Part shown: positions 15,105 to 22,531 of the stretch, piece by piece
Numbering within the stretch: position 1 is the stretch's first letter
How the letters are laid out: every line of letters starts with the position of its first letter
NCBI GenBank assembly: GCA_030655075.1
Contig: JAURWE010000024.1
Location: forward strand, 700,921 to 764,920
Direction: 5' to 3'
DNA from: Pararhizobium sp.
Lineage (GTDB): Bacteria; Pseudomonadota; Alphaproteobacteria; Rhizobiales; Rhizobiaceae
DNA: 64,000 nucleotides
Position numbers and translations under genes: made by a program
The notes under the pieces: generated by a model
Seen by the model: only the letters and a program-made list of their open reading frames with translations
Databases searched by the model: none
Told to the model about the DNA's origin: nothing

Positions 15105-16093
15105 TGCCGACAGTCGCTCCTCTCGATCTCGAAGGCCATGTGGTCAAGACCGCCTTCATCGGCGACGTGCCCGTCTTTGCCGAAGCCTCCGGCAAGATCC
15201 ACCGCCTCGATCATGGCCACAAGACAATCGACGCCCACGAAGGCCTGCTCGCCTGTGTCCAGGACGAAGCCAACGGCACGCTGATCACCGGCGGCGAGGA
15301 CGGCAAGGTCCTGCGCATCGGCGCCGATGGATCCATCACGCTGGTCGCAGACGTTCCGCGCAAGTGGATTTCGCAGGTCGCCGCCGGGCCTCAGGGCGCC
15401 GTCGCCTATGCCCATGGCAAGACAGCCCATGTGAAGCTCGCAGACGGCACCGTCAAGGATTTCACCGAAGAGCGCACCGTCGAAGGCATCGCCTTTGCGC
15501 CCAAGGGTCTGCGCATTGCTCTTGCCCGCTACAATGGTGTCTCGCTCCATTGGGTGGCGATGGTCGGCCAGCCGGTCGATCTCGACTGGAAGGGCGCCCA
15601 CACCGGCGTCACCTTCTCGCCCGATGGCCGCTTCGCCGTCACCACCATGCAGGAAAATGCCCTGCACGGCTGGAAGCTCGACATCAAGCCGGGCTCGGAA
15701 GCCCGCCACATGCGCATGACCGGTTATCCGGCCAAGATCAAGTCGATCTCCTGGTCGGCCAAGGGCAAGTGGCTCGCCTCATCCGGTGCGCCCGCCGCCA
15801 TCGTCTGGCCGTTTCAGGGCAAGGACGGGCCGATGGGCAAGGCGCCGCTCGAACTCGGCACCCGCGCCAACATCATGGTCACGCAGGTCTGCTGCCATCC
15901 GGCCGAGGATGTCGTCGCCATCGGTTATGCCGACGGCATGGTCCTGGCGGTGCGCCTCGCGGATTCCAAGGAGGTGCTGCTGCGCCGCCCGGGCAAGGGC
16001 GCAATCAGCTCGATGGCCTGGAGCCGCAATGGCAAGCAGCTCGCCTTCGGCTCCGAAGCCGGCGATTGCGGCGTCATCGACATCACGGCCTGA
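15104..16093 (+). CDS. WD40 repeat protein
   Basis: 329 residues made of seven or so WD40-like repeats (VTFSPDGRFAVTTM, ISWSAKGKWLASSG and MAWSRNGKQLAFGS are clear ones), forming a beta propeller without a signal peptide. Its start overlaps the stop of the preceding small gene. The linkage to a zinc-chaperone-type GTPase suggests a role as scaffold or client adaptor in metal delivery. That link is inference from gene order. Confidence 0.85.
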   Translation: MPTVAPLDLEGHVVKTAFIGDVPVFAEASGKIHRLDHGHKTIDAHEGLLACVQDEANGTLITGGEDGKVLRIGADGSITLVADVPRKWISQVAAGPQGAVAYAHGKTAHVKLADGTVKDFTEERTVEGIAFAPKGLRIALARYNGVSLHWVAMVGQPVDLDWKGAHTGVTFSPDGRFAVTTMQENALHGWKLDIKPGSEARHMRMTGYPAKIKSISWSAKGKWLASSGAPAAIVWPFQGKDGPMGKAPLELGTRANIMVTQVCCHPAEDVVAIGYADGMVLAVRLADSKEVLLRRPGKGAISSMAWSRNGKQLAFGSEAGDCGVIDITA

Positions 16094-16101
16094 GACCGGC
16101 G

Positions 16102-16782
16102 ATGATCCCCTGGACCCTGATCGACACTGCGAGAATGCCCGGCGGCAGCGACGAGCTGCGGTTGAAACGTCGCGGCAGCGAATACTCGATCATGCTCGGC
16201 ACCAACGAACTGATGAACAGCCGCCTGAGCGGCTCGGAAGAAGCGCTGGCCAAACTCTCCTGCGACAGGATCACGCATCAGCCGAAGCCAAGCATGCTCA
16301 TCGGCGGTCTCGGCATGGGTTTCACCCTGCGCGCCGCTCTGGCTGAGCTGAACGCGCAAGCCAGTATCACCGTTGCTGAACTCGTCCCCGCTGTCGTTGC
16401 CTGGGCGCGCGGCCCCATGGCCGGGGTCTTCGGCGGCAGCCTGACCGATCCGCGCGTCACCATCCGCGAGACCGATGTCGGCACACTGATCCGCTCCGAA
16501 AAAGCCGCCTACGACGCCATCCTGCTCGATGTCGACAATGGACCCGAGGCGCTGACCCGCAGCGAGAACGACAATATTTACAGCGCCTCCGGCCTGATCG
16601 CCGCCAAGGCCGCCCTGCGCCCCGGCGGCGTGCTGTCCGTCTGGTCGTCAGGCCCCGACACCCAGTTTACCAAACGCCTCCGGCAAGCCGGTTTCGCCAC
16701 CGAAGAAGTCAGCGTCCGCGCCAACGGCAAACGCGGCGGCGCCCGCCACGTCATCTGGCTGGCGGTCAAGGCCGGCGCGTAG
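16102..16782 (+). CDS. Spermidine synthase-like (SpeE-fold) methyltransferase-type protein
   Basis: 226 residues with a Rossmann-like fold of the spermidine synthase family: LIGGLGMGFTLRAAL (the glycine-rich aminopropyl donor loop), then VTVAEL-type strand before VVAWARG, and DAILLDVDNGPE in place of the catalytic DxxD region. It is shorter than true SpeE and lacks its N-terminal strand domain, so polyamine synthesis is uncertain. Last gene of the cobW-WD40 operon, eight bases after the WD40 stop. Confidence 0.8.
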   Translation: MIPWTLIDTARMPGGSDELRLKRRGSEYSIMLGTNELMNSRLSGSEEALAKLSCDRITHQPKPSMLIGGLGMGFTLRAALAELNAQASITVAELVPAVVAWARGPMAGVFGGSLTDPRVTIRETDVGTLIRSEKAAYDAILLDVDNGPEALTRSENDNIYSASGLIAAKAALRPGGVLSVWSSGPDTQFTKRLRQAGFATEEVSVRANGKRGGARHVIWLAVKAGA

Positions 16783-16786
16783 TCAG

Positions 16787-16818
16787 GCGGCCCTCCTCCC
16801 TTAAAGAAGGAGGGCCGC
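16787..16818. terminator. Bidirectional terminator between convergent genes
   Basis: GCGGCCCTCCT (16787-16797) and AGGAGGGCCGC (16808-16818) form an 11-base-pair stem between the convergent SpeE-like (+) and DUF4394 (-) genes. Confidence 0.65.
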
Positions 16819-16836
16819 GTTGTCGTCAATCTGTCG

Positions 16837-17625
16837 TCACATCGCCGGAAGGACGGCAATGTCGCGGATGTCGCCATCGACACCGGTGATATCGCCGGTC
16901 TTCATCGCGGCTCCGGTGTCGAGGTTCACCGTGTGCAGCGCCTTGCCGGCCACCAGCCAGGCGGTGTTGGTACCGTCTTCGGCCGTCTGCACATCGAACG
17001 CATAGGTCGCCGGCGTGCCCGCGATACCGAGCTTGCCGATCGCCTTCAGCGTTCCATCATTCGGCTTGGTCTGCTGGATCAGGCCGCCGATCGTCGCGTC
17101 GATGTTGTACATCGCCGTCTTTTCCGGCTTGCCGAAGGAATTGATATAGGCGGCCGCGACGATGTTGGGTGTTTCGCCCTTGTGCATGTCGCCCTCTTCA
17201 TAGGCGAGCACGCCGTCGACAGTCACTTCGCCGGTATCGGGATGGACGCGGTGATTGGTCGCGCCGGTCATGAAGCGCAGCCGGTCGGCCATCGGGTTGA
17301 AATCGACCACGACCGGTGCGCCGTCGATGGCAAGCGGCGTGTTCATCTTGGCGACCTCGGTCGCGGCACCTGTGGCCAGATCGATGCTGACGATGACACT
17401 TTCAGGCGTCACGCCGATCACCGTCTTGGTGCCGGGACGAAAATCGATGCCGACGAGGGAATCGACGCCGGTCACATCCATCGTCTTGCTGACCTCGGGC
17501 TTGTCCGTGTCGAACATCACGAGCGTCTTGTCGCCCGTCAGACCCAGAACCGGGGCGGCGAATGCGGCAGAGCTGCCGGCGGCAAGAATGGTCGAGGCGA
17601 TCAGGGCGGGTTTCAGGATTTTCAT
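16837..17625 (-). CDS. Secreted DUF4394 domain protein
   Basis: 262 residues with a clear signal peptide (MKILKPALIASTILAAGSSA, cleavage near AFAAP) and then a single repetitive beta domain. The latter carries the DUF4394 patterns GVDSLVGIDFRPGTK, FNPMADRLRFM and NHRVHPDTG. It is probably a periplasmic or exported beta-propeller-like protein of unknown function. It is divergent from an ECF sigma/anti-sigma pair, which suggests that sigma factor controls it. Confidence 0.8.
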   Translation of the reverse strand: MKILKPALIASTILAAGSSAAFAAPVLGLTGDKTLVMFDTDKPEVSKTMDVTGVDSLVGIDFRPGTKTVIGVTPESVIVSIDLATGAATEVAKMNTPLAIDGAPVVVDFNPMADRLRFMTGATNHRVHPDTGEVTVDGVLAYEEGDMHKGETPNIVAAAYINSFGKPEKTAMYNIDATIGGLIQQTKPNDGTLKAIGKLGIAGTPATYAFDVQTAEDGTNTAWLVAGKALHTVNLDTGAAMKTGDITGVDGDIRDIAVLPAM

Positions 17626-17935
17626 GCGTGGTCTCCCTTTGGGGTTGATTGTGCAGGAAGAGCGCCGGGTTCGGCGGCTCCTGAGGCAAAGACACGCGCA
17701 ATGCCGTCTCTGGATGCAGCAGACCCTCGAAATAATTTATATTTTTTGCCTGCATCTATCCGCCGATGCCGCGTGTAACCATCTGATGACCCCAAGACCC
17801 GAACCGCACCGGACAGATACAAAACCCGATTTTCTGCCCGCAAGGGTGGACGCGAGCCAACGGCCCATGGCAACAGGGAATGCCGAGCGGCGAAAGCGCG
17901 CCGAACAGCCAAACCTATGGAAGAGTGGTGCAGAG
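17626..17935. promoter_or_regulatory. Divergent promoter region of DUF4394 gene and ECF sigma operon
   Basis: 310 bases without a gene. GTAACC at 17775-17780 with CGAA at 17800-17803 resembles ECF-type promoter elements described for some alphaproteobacteria, but the 19-base spacing is longer than I would expect, so this is only a candidate. Confidence 0.3.
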
Positions 17936-18487
17936 ATGCAGGATCGACCAGACCCCCTCCCCTCCGCCCTGGCCGCCTGCGCGGCGGGTGACCGACAGGC
18001 GCTGCGGCTGATCTTCGATGCGGAAGCGCCACGGCTTGTGGCCATCGCCCAGCGCATCCTGCGCCGCCGCGAACTGGCTGAAGAAGCGGTGCAGGATGCC
18101 TTCGTGCAGATCTGGACGAAGTCCCACCAGTATGCGCCCGATCGCGGCTCGGCGCGTGGCTGGATCTATGCCATCGTCCGCAACCGGGCGCTCAACCTTC
18201 TGCGCGACGGCAAACGCGAAGACCTGCCGGGAGAGGAATTTCTGAGCGACCTGCAGGACGCCGACCATGTCGATCATGCGGCCTCCGCCTGGACCGATCT
18301 CGACCAGCAGAGCCGCCTGCGCCAATGCCTGTCGGGCCTCGACGAGGTCAAGCGCCGCAGCGTGCTGATGGCCTATATGTCCGGCTACACCCATGGTGAA
18401 ATCGCCGGCCGCTTGCGGGTGCCGCTCGGCACGGCCAAGGCCTGGGTCCGCCGCGGCCTCGCCTCGCTGAGGGAGTGCATGGCATGA
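17936..18487 (+). CDS. ECF-family RNA polymerase sigma factor
   Basis: 183 residues: region 2 (LAEEAVQDAFVQIWTKSHQY, then ARGWIYAIVRNRALNLLR) and region 4 (RRSVLMAYMSGYTHGEIAGR, PLGTAKAWVRRGLASLRECM), with no extra domains. It directs RNA polymerase to a small regulon, probably including itself and the divergent secreted DUF4394 gene. The start at 17936 gives the usual ECF length. Longer starts are possible in frame. Its stop overlaps the start of the anti-sigma gene (ATGA), a coupling that keeps the two proteins in balance. Confidence 0.88.
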   Translation: MQDRPDPLPSALAACAAGDRQALRLIFDAEAPRLVAIAQRILRRRELAEEAVQDAFVQIWTKSHQYAPDRGSARGWIYAIVRNRALNLLRDGKREDLPGEEFLSDLQDADHVDHAASAWTDLDQQSRLRQCLSGLDEVKRRSVLMAYMSGYTHGEIAGRLRVPLGTAKAWVRRGLASLRECMA

Positions 18488-19191
18488 TCGACGCCCGTTC
18501 CCTTCCCGAATTTGCCGACGAATATGCGCTCGGCCTGCTCGACGCGTCCGAGGTTCGCGAGGCCGAGGATCTGCTGCACAGCAGCCCCGCCTTTCGCGCC
18601 GCCATGGCACAGAGCCGCGATCGTTTCCTCGAACTCGACCTCTTGGCGCATCCGGTGCCGGTGTCCGAGAGCCTCTGGGATCGCATCGATGAAAGACTGG
18701 GCGAACAACAGCCCACGCCGGAATTGGCTCCAAAGCCATTGCCCGTTGCCAACGACAATGCGGTTAATCGCTGGCGCCTGCCGGCACTCTCCGGTCTTGC
18801 CGCATCTATGCTGTTGGCTGTCGGCCTCGGCTGGAGCCTGATGGTCCAGCCGGAGCCGCAGGTCATCGCCGTGCTTCTCAACGACGCCGGCGAACCGCTC
18901 GTGCTGGTCGAGGACTATGGCGACACCTCTGCCCGCATCACGCCGCTCAGCGATTTCGATGTGCCGGCCGGGCGCACCATGCAGGTCTGGACCCTGCCGA
19001 ACAAGGAGCTGGGGCCGGTCTCGCTGGGGCTGCTCGAAGCCTCACACACCGTAACGCTCGACGGTCCCGTCCTGCCGCAGCCGCACGACGAGCAGCTCTA
19101 TGAAATCACGCTGGAACAGGCGGGCGGCTCGCCGACCGGGCGGCCGACCGGCCCGATCCTCGTCAAGGGTTTTGCCAAGCTGCCGCGCTGA
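18484..19191 (+). CDS. Membrane anti-sigma factor (RskA-like)
   Basis: 235 residues: a cytoplasmic N-terminal sigma-binding part (FADEYALGLLDASEVREAED), one transmembrane helix at about residues 99-118 (LPALSGLAASMLLAVGLG) and an extracytoplasmic C-terminal RskA-type beta domain. It would hold the upstream ECF sigma at the membrane until a signal releases it. No classical HxxxCxxC zinc motif is visible, so release probably does not work through a zinc-thiol switch. It overlaps the sigma gene by four bases. Confidence 0.85.
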   Translation: MIDARSLPEFADEYALGLLDASEVREAEDLLHSSPAFRAAMAQSRDRFLELDLLAHPVPVSESLWDRIDERLGEQQPTPELAPKPLPVANDNAVNRWRLPALSGLAASMLLAVGLGWSLMVQPEPQVIAVLLNDAGEPLVLVEDYGDTSARITPLSDFDVPAGRTMQVWTLPNKELGPVSLGLLEASHTVTLDGPVLPQPHDEQLYEITLEQAGGSPTGRPTGPILVKGFAKLPR

Positions 19192-19192
19192 C

Positions 19193-19219
19193 AAAAAATG
19201 CCCGGACGAAAGTCCGGGC
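19193..19219 (-). terminator. Terminator of the glyoxalase-related gene, possibly bidirectional
   Basis: GCCCGGAC (19200-19207), GAAA loop, GTCCGGGC (19212-19219). On the minus strand the stem is followed by a T run (complement of AAAAAA at 19194-19199). It lies between the anti-sigma gene (+) and the convergent minus-strand gene. Confidence 0.75.
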
Positions 19220-19226
19220 AGATTTC

Positions 19227-19670
19227 CTACCAGGCCAGTTCGACTTGCGGACGGCCGTTGGAGGTCTTCTCGATTGTCCGGCCGGTTTCGTCGATCGTGC
19301 AGTAAACGCGCTTGCGAAAAGCCGAGAAACTCTCGAACGTCACCACATCCACCGGCTCTGTAAAGTTCAGCGTCAGGCGAAAGCGGCCCGGGTGCGAGGT
19401 CAGCGCCTGGACGCCCAAAATCTCGGCCTCGAAGGCCTGGCCGAGATAGTGGCCCTTGATCCGCGATCCGAGCATGTAGGGATTGAGCGGCGGCCGGTTG
19501 CCGATGGCCGCGTGCAAGGTGTTCCAGTCCTTGAAGCCGTTCTGGGCGGCAACGAGTTCCAGCGATTTCGAGTGGGTGATGTCTCCGCCCCGGGCGGCGA
19601 GCGACGAGCGCAGACGTTTTGCCTGATCTTTCAGAGCTTCAAGCGATGGGAGCGGGGGTGATCCACGCAT
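19227..19670 (-). CDS. Glyoxalase-related domain protein
   Basis: A 147-residue protein whose N-terminal part (LEALKDQAKRLRSSLAARG, then HSKSLELVAAQNGFKDWNTL) matches the short domain found in proteins annotated as glyoxalase superfamily or antibiotic-resistance related. The C-terminal half (about 65-147) is beta-rich. No metal-binding glyoxalase residues are evident, so catalysis is doubtful. Single gene with its own terminator. Confidence 0.7.
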   Translation of the reverse strand: MRGSPPLPSLEALKDQAKRLRSSLAARGGDITHSKSLELVAAQNGFKDWNTLHAAIGNRPPLNPYMLGSRIKGHYLGQAFEAEILGVQALTSHPGRFRLTLNFTEPVDVVTFESFSAFRKRVYCTIDETGRTIEKTSNGRPQVELAW

Positions 19671-19897
19671 GACGGTTCTCCAGTATTCGCATGCAATCGT
19701 TCGGAGGAGTCCGCATTGCCGCCGGATCGCATGCCAAAAGGCTGGATGACCGAGTGGATACTTTAAAGGGAAGACTTCACCAAAGCCTGGAGCTCGCGGA
19801 CGGCAGGCGCTTCCGGGCCTGATGGCAGGGATCTACGCGTCATGACCGAATTTGTCAATCGAGCGCGCATCCTGCCGGCCGCAAGCTGGATGCGGAC
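19671..19897. other. Intergenic stretch without recognised features
   Basis: About 227 bases between two minus-strand genes. No gene, RNA or clear repeat was recognised. It probably holds the promoter of the glyoxalase-related gene. Confidence 0.4.
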
Positions 19898-20146
19898 TTA
19901 CCTCGCAAGCGTCTTGGCAAAGGACTTCAGGACGGCATTCATGCGGGTCTGATAGCCTTTTCCGGTTGCCTTATACGCTTCGAGCACCGATTTTTTGACG
20001 CGCAAGGTCACCTGCTGCGTGCCTTCCGGCTCCACCAGCATGGCATTTTTCCAGAATTCCTGATCCAGTTCGGGAATATCGCTATAGTCGATCTGGTCAT
20101 CGGTTCGTGCAGCCAGGGTTTCAAGGCGCTTCTGCGAAATGCTCAT
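19898..20146 (-). CDS. Orphan BrnA family antitoxin-like protein
   Basis: 82 residues with the BrnA hallmark PELDQEFWKNAMLVEP followed by the ribbon-helix-helix QVTLRVKKSVLEAYK and GKGYQTRMNAVL. A BrnT-type toxin gene should lie directly upstream, but the neighbouring gene on that side is a GNAT acetyltransferase 28 bases away. The toxin is therefore missing, or the GNAT-BrnA arrangement is coincidental. The start at 20146 has AAAGGA upstream. Confidence 0.78.
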   Translation of the reverse strand: MSISQKRLETLAARTDDQIDYSDIPELDQEFWKNAMLVEPEGTQQVTLRVKKSVLEAYKATGKGYQTRMNAVLKSFAKTLAR

Positions 20147-20174
20147 GATAAAGCATCCTTTCAAGGGGAGGCCT

Positions 20175-20765
20175 TCACGCAGCCCGCTTCAAAGGGGCCT
20201 GCGACAGCTTGCGGCCGCTGGCGACCAGCATGCCGGCAGCGCCGGTGAGCCAGCCTTCGCTCAGTTCCAGCGCCAGGAAACGCGCGCGCTCGAACGGGCC
20301 GGGCATCACCAGATGCCGCGCCTTGTCGGCAAAGAAGCCGAAGCGTTCGTAATAGGCAGCATCGCCGACAAGCAGGATGGCGCCGTGGCCGCGCTTCTTG
20401 GCTTCGGTGATCGCAGCGCGCATCAGCGCGCCGCCGATGCCCTTGCCTTCATGGGCGGCATCGACCGCCAGCGGGCCGAGCAACAGCGCATCGACGGCGG
20501 TGCCGTCCTCACCGATACCCGCTTCGATGTTCCACAGGCGCACGGTGCCGATCAGGTGCCCGTCTTCGTCGCGCGCCACCAGAGCAAGGCCCTCGGCCGG
20601 CAGCCGGTCGCGGCGCAGCGTCTCGGAAGACTTGCGGCGGCGGCCCGGACCCATGGCGCGGTCGAGCAGATTTTCACGCGCGACGATGTCGCCCGCGTTT
20701 TCGAGGTCGATGGAAAAGGAATTCTGCGCAAAGAAAGCGCGGACAGAATCAAGAACAGCGGCCAT
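20175..20765 (-). CDS. GNAT family N-acetyltransferase
   Basis: 196 residues. The acetyl-CoA pocket is seen in LGPLAVDAAHEGKGIGGALM, with the typical VGDAAYYERFGF after it. The fold resembles YhbS-type acetyltransferases. It acts in the cytoplasm on an unknown amine. The gene is only 28 bases upstream of an antitoxin-like gene, but its length and motifs are those of YhbS-type enzymes rather than of TacT-type toxins. Confidence 0.85.
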   Translation of the reverse strand: MAAVLDSVRAFFAQNSFSIDLENAGDIVARENLLDRAMGPGRRRKSSETLRRDRLPAEGLALVARDEDGHLIGTVRLWNIEAGIGEDGTAVDALLLGPLAVDAAHEGKGIGGALMRAAITEAKKRGHGAILLVGDAAYYERFGFFADKARHLVMPGPFERARFLALELSEGWLTGAAGMLVASGRKLSQAPLKRAA

Positions 20766-20853
20766 GTCGGCCTCCCGTACCCAATACCGTGATAAGCGGC
20801 GGTTATGACAAATTGTGAAATTGCCGCCCCGGCTGGTTACGGGGCTGGCGAGA

Positions 20854-21987
20854 TTAAATAACGTAGGACTTCAGCGGGTCGAAGCCGTTGAAGGCGACAG
20901 CCGAGTAGGTCGTCGTGTAGGCGCCGGTGCCTTCGATCAGAACTTCGTCGCCGATCGAGAGCGAGATCGGCAGCGGATACATGTTCTTCTCGTACATCAC
21001 GTCGGCCGAATCGCAGGTCGGGCCGGCCAGAACGCAGGGCTCCATCTCGTCGCCGTCGCGGTCGGTGCGGATCGGGTAACGGATCGCTTCGTCCATCGTT
21101 TCGGCCAGACCGCCGAACTTGCCGATGTCGAGGAACACCCAGCGGTGGTTGTCATTGTCCGACTTCTTCGAAATCAGCACGACTTCCGCCTTGATCACGC
21201 CAGCGTTGCCGACCATTCCGCGGCCCGGCTCGATGATGGTTTCCGGAATGTTGTTGCCGAAGTGCTTGCGCAGCGAACCGAAGATCGCCTGGCCGTAAGC
21301 TTCCGCCGTCGGCACGTCCTTCAGGTACTTCGTCGGGAAGCCACCGCCCATGTTGACCATCTTCAGCTCGATGCCCTGCTTGGCCAGCGAGACGAAGACG
21401 CGCTTTGCGTCGGCCAGCGCCGAATCCCAGGCATCGACCTTGGTCATCTGCGAACCGACATGGAACGAGACGCCGTGCGAAACGAGGCCCAGCTGATGTG
21501 CGTAGACGAGCACGTCGACGGCCATCTGCGGCACGCAGCCGAACTTGCGCGACAGCGGCCATTCAGCGCCTTCGCCATCGGTCAGAACGCGGCAGAACAC
21601 GCGGGCGCCGGGAGCGGCACGGGCGATCTTCTCAACTTCCTCGTGGCTGTCGACGGCAAAGAGCGATACGCCGAGCTTGTGCGCCTTGGCGATGTCACGC
21701 TCTTTCTTGATCGTATTGCCGTAGGAAATACGGGCAGCCGTCGCACCGGCGTCGAGCGCCATTTCGATTTCAGCCACGCCGGCGCAATCGAAGTTGGAAC
21801 CGAGACCGGCCAGAAGGCGCAGAATCTCAGGAGCCGGGTTTGCCTTGACGGCATAATAGATGGAGCTGTCCGGCAGCGCATGCTTGAAGGCTTTGAAATT
21901 GCCGGCGACGACATCCAGGTCCACGACGAGGCACGGGCCTTCCGGACGGCGGGTGTTGATGAAGTCGATGATGCGTGCAGTGGTCAT
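20854..21987 (-). CDS. Ornithine/lysine decarboxylase (PLP, alanine-racemase fold)
   Basis: A 377-residue eukaryotic-type ornithine decarboxylase. The PLP lysine is in YYAVKANPAPEIL, the glycine loop in NMGGGFPTKY, the phosphate contacts in EPGRGMVGNAG, and the catalytic cysteine in GPTCDSADVM. It makes putrescine from ornithine and in rhizobia often also cadaverine from lysine. The start at 21987 is the first ATG of the conserved protein. A long structured leader of about 400 bases precedes it, so expression is probably controlled after transcription begins. Confidence 0.93.
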   Translation of the reverse strand: MTTARIIDFINTRRPEGPCLVVDLDVVAGNFKAFKHALPDSSIYYAVKANPAPEILRLLAGLGSNFDCAGVAEIEMALDAGATAARISYGNTIKKERDIAKAHKLGVSLFAVDSHEEVEKIARAAPGARVFCRVLTDGEGAEWPLSRKFGCVPQMAVDVLVYAHQLGLVSHGVSFHVGSQMTKVDAWDSALADAKRVFVSLAKQGIELKMVNMGGGFPTKYLKDVPTAEAYGQAIFGSLRKHFGNNIPETIIEPGRGMVGNAGVIKAEVVLISKKSDNDNHRWVFLDIGKFGGLAETMDEAIRYPIRTDRDGDEMEPCVLAGPTCDSADVMYEKNMYPLPISLSIGDEVLIEGTGAYTTTYSAVAFNGFDPLKSYVI

Positions 21988-22390
21988 AACCGTATTCCCC
22001 ATATTCCAAACGCTCCGGGAAACCCGGAGGACAAAGGACATACGCGAACACGCTATGGTACCAGCCGGTGGAAACCCCGGAACCAAGCATGCGCACGATG
22101 CGCGAATGATGGATCAACGCTCCGCCTAGAGCTTTGATCCGGCTTTGTCTGCCTTGGATTGGTGGGAAACCCGACCGCACTTCCGGCAATGAAGGTGTGC
22201 CTCTGAAGTAACCCCAGCTGTTGGAAAGCCAGGAGAGACTAGAAAGGCCCGCACCGTCGTTGCTTCAGATGTCCTCGCATTTCCCGGTTGGCCGGAATAG
22301 CGACTGGAGGGGTTAGTTCCAGGTACCTTACCAATCTCTCACCAAACGAGGGATCAGCGGACACCCATGGGCACGTGCGACTTTGGGCTG
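21988..22390 (-). ncRNA. Candidate speF-type structured leader RNA of the decarboxylase gene
   Basis: The leader between the predicted promoter and the ODC start holds strong hairpins: GGATCAA (22111-22117) with TTGATCC (22134-22140) plus inner GCTC/GAGC, GCGCA-CGA-TGCGC (22091-22103), and CTCCGGG/CCCGGAG (22013-22029) next to the start codon. An alphaproteobacterial speF motif upstream of ornithine decarboxylase genes is known (Rfam speF). Position and the hairpin near 22111-22140 agree with it as I remember it. It is likely a polyamine or ornithine responsive cis-regulator. Exact boundaries are estimated. Confidence 0.6.
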
Positions 22391-22396
22391 ACATGC

Positions 22397-22425
22397 AGAT
22401 AAGAAAAAACCCTGTCGTAATCAAG
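22397..22425 (-). promoter_or_regulatory. Sigma-70-type promoter for the decarboxylase leader
   Basis: On the minus strand CTTGAT (22420-22425) and TTATCT (22397-22402) are separated by exactly 17 bases, a good alphaproteobacterial housekeeping promoter. Transcription would begin near 22390. Confidence 0.5.
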
Positions 22426-22531
22426 AGTTTTTTGAATCCGCAGTTGAATTTTTTCCAAGAACGGAAACAATCAAAGCGTTCACATTTGCTGAACAATCGC
22501 CCGCCCAGAGGCGCAACCGGCTGGAAACATT

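Noticed and set aside
22239..22496. 85-codon minus-strand frame upstream of the decarboxylase leader
   Set aside because: It spans the predicted promoter and structured leader and has an unlikely composition.
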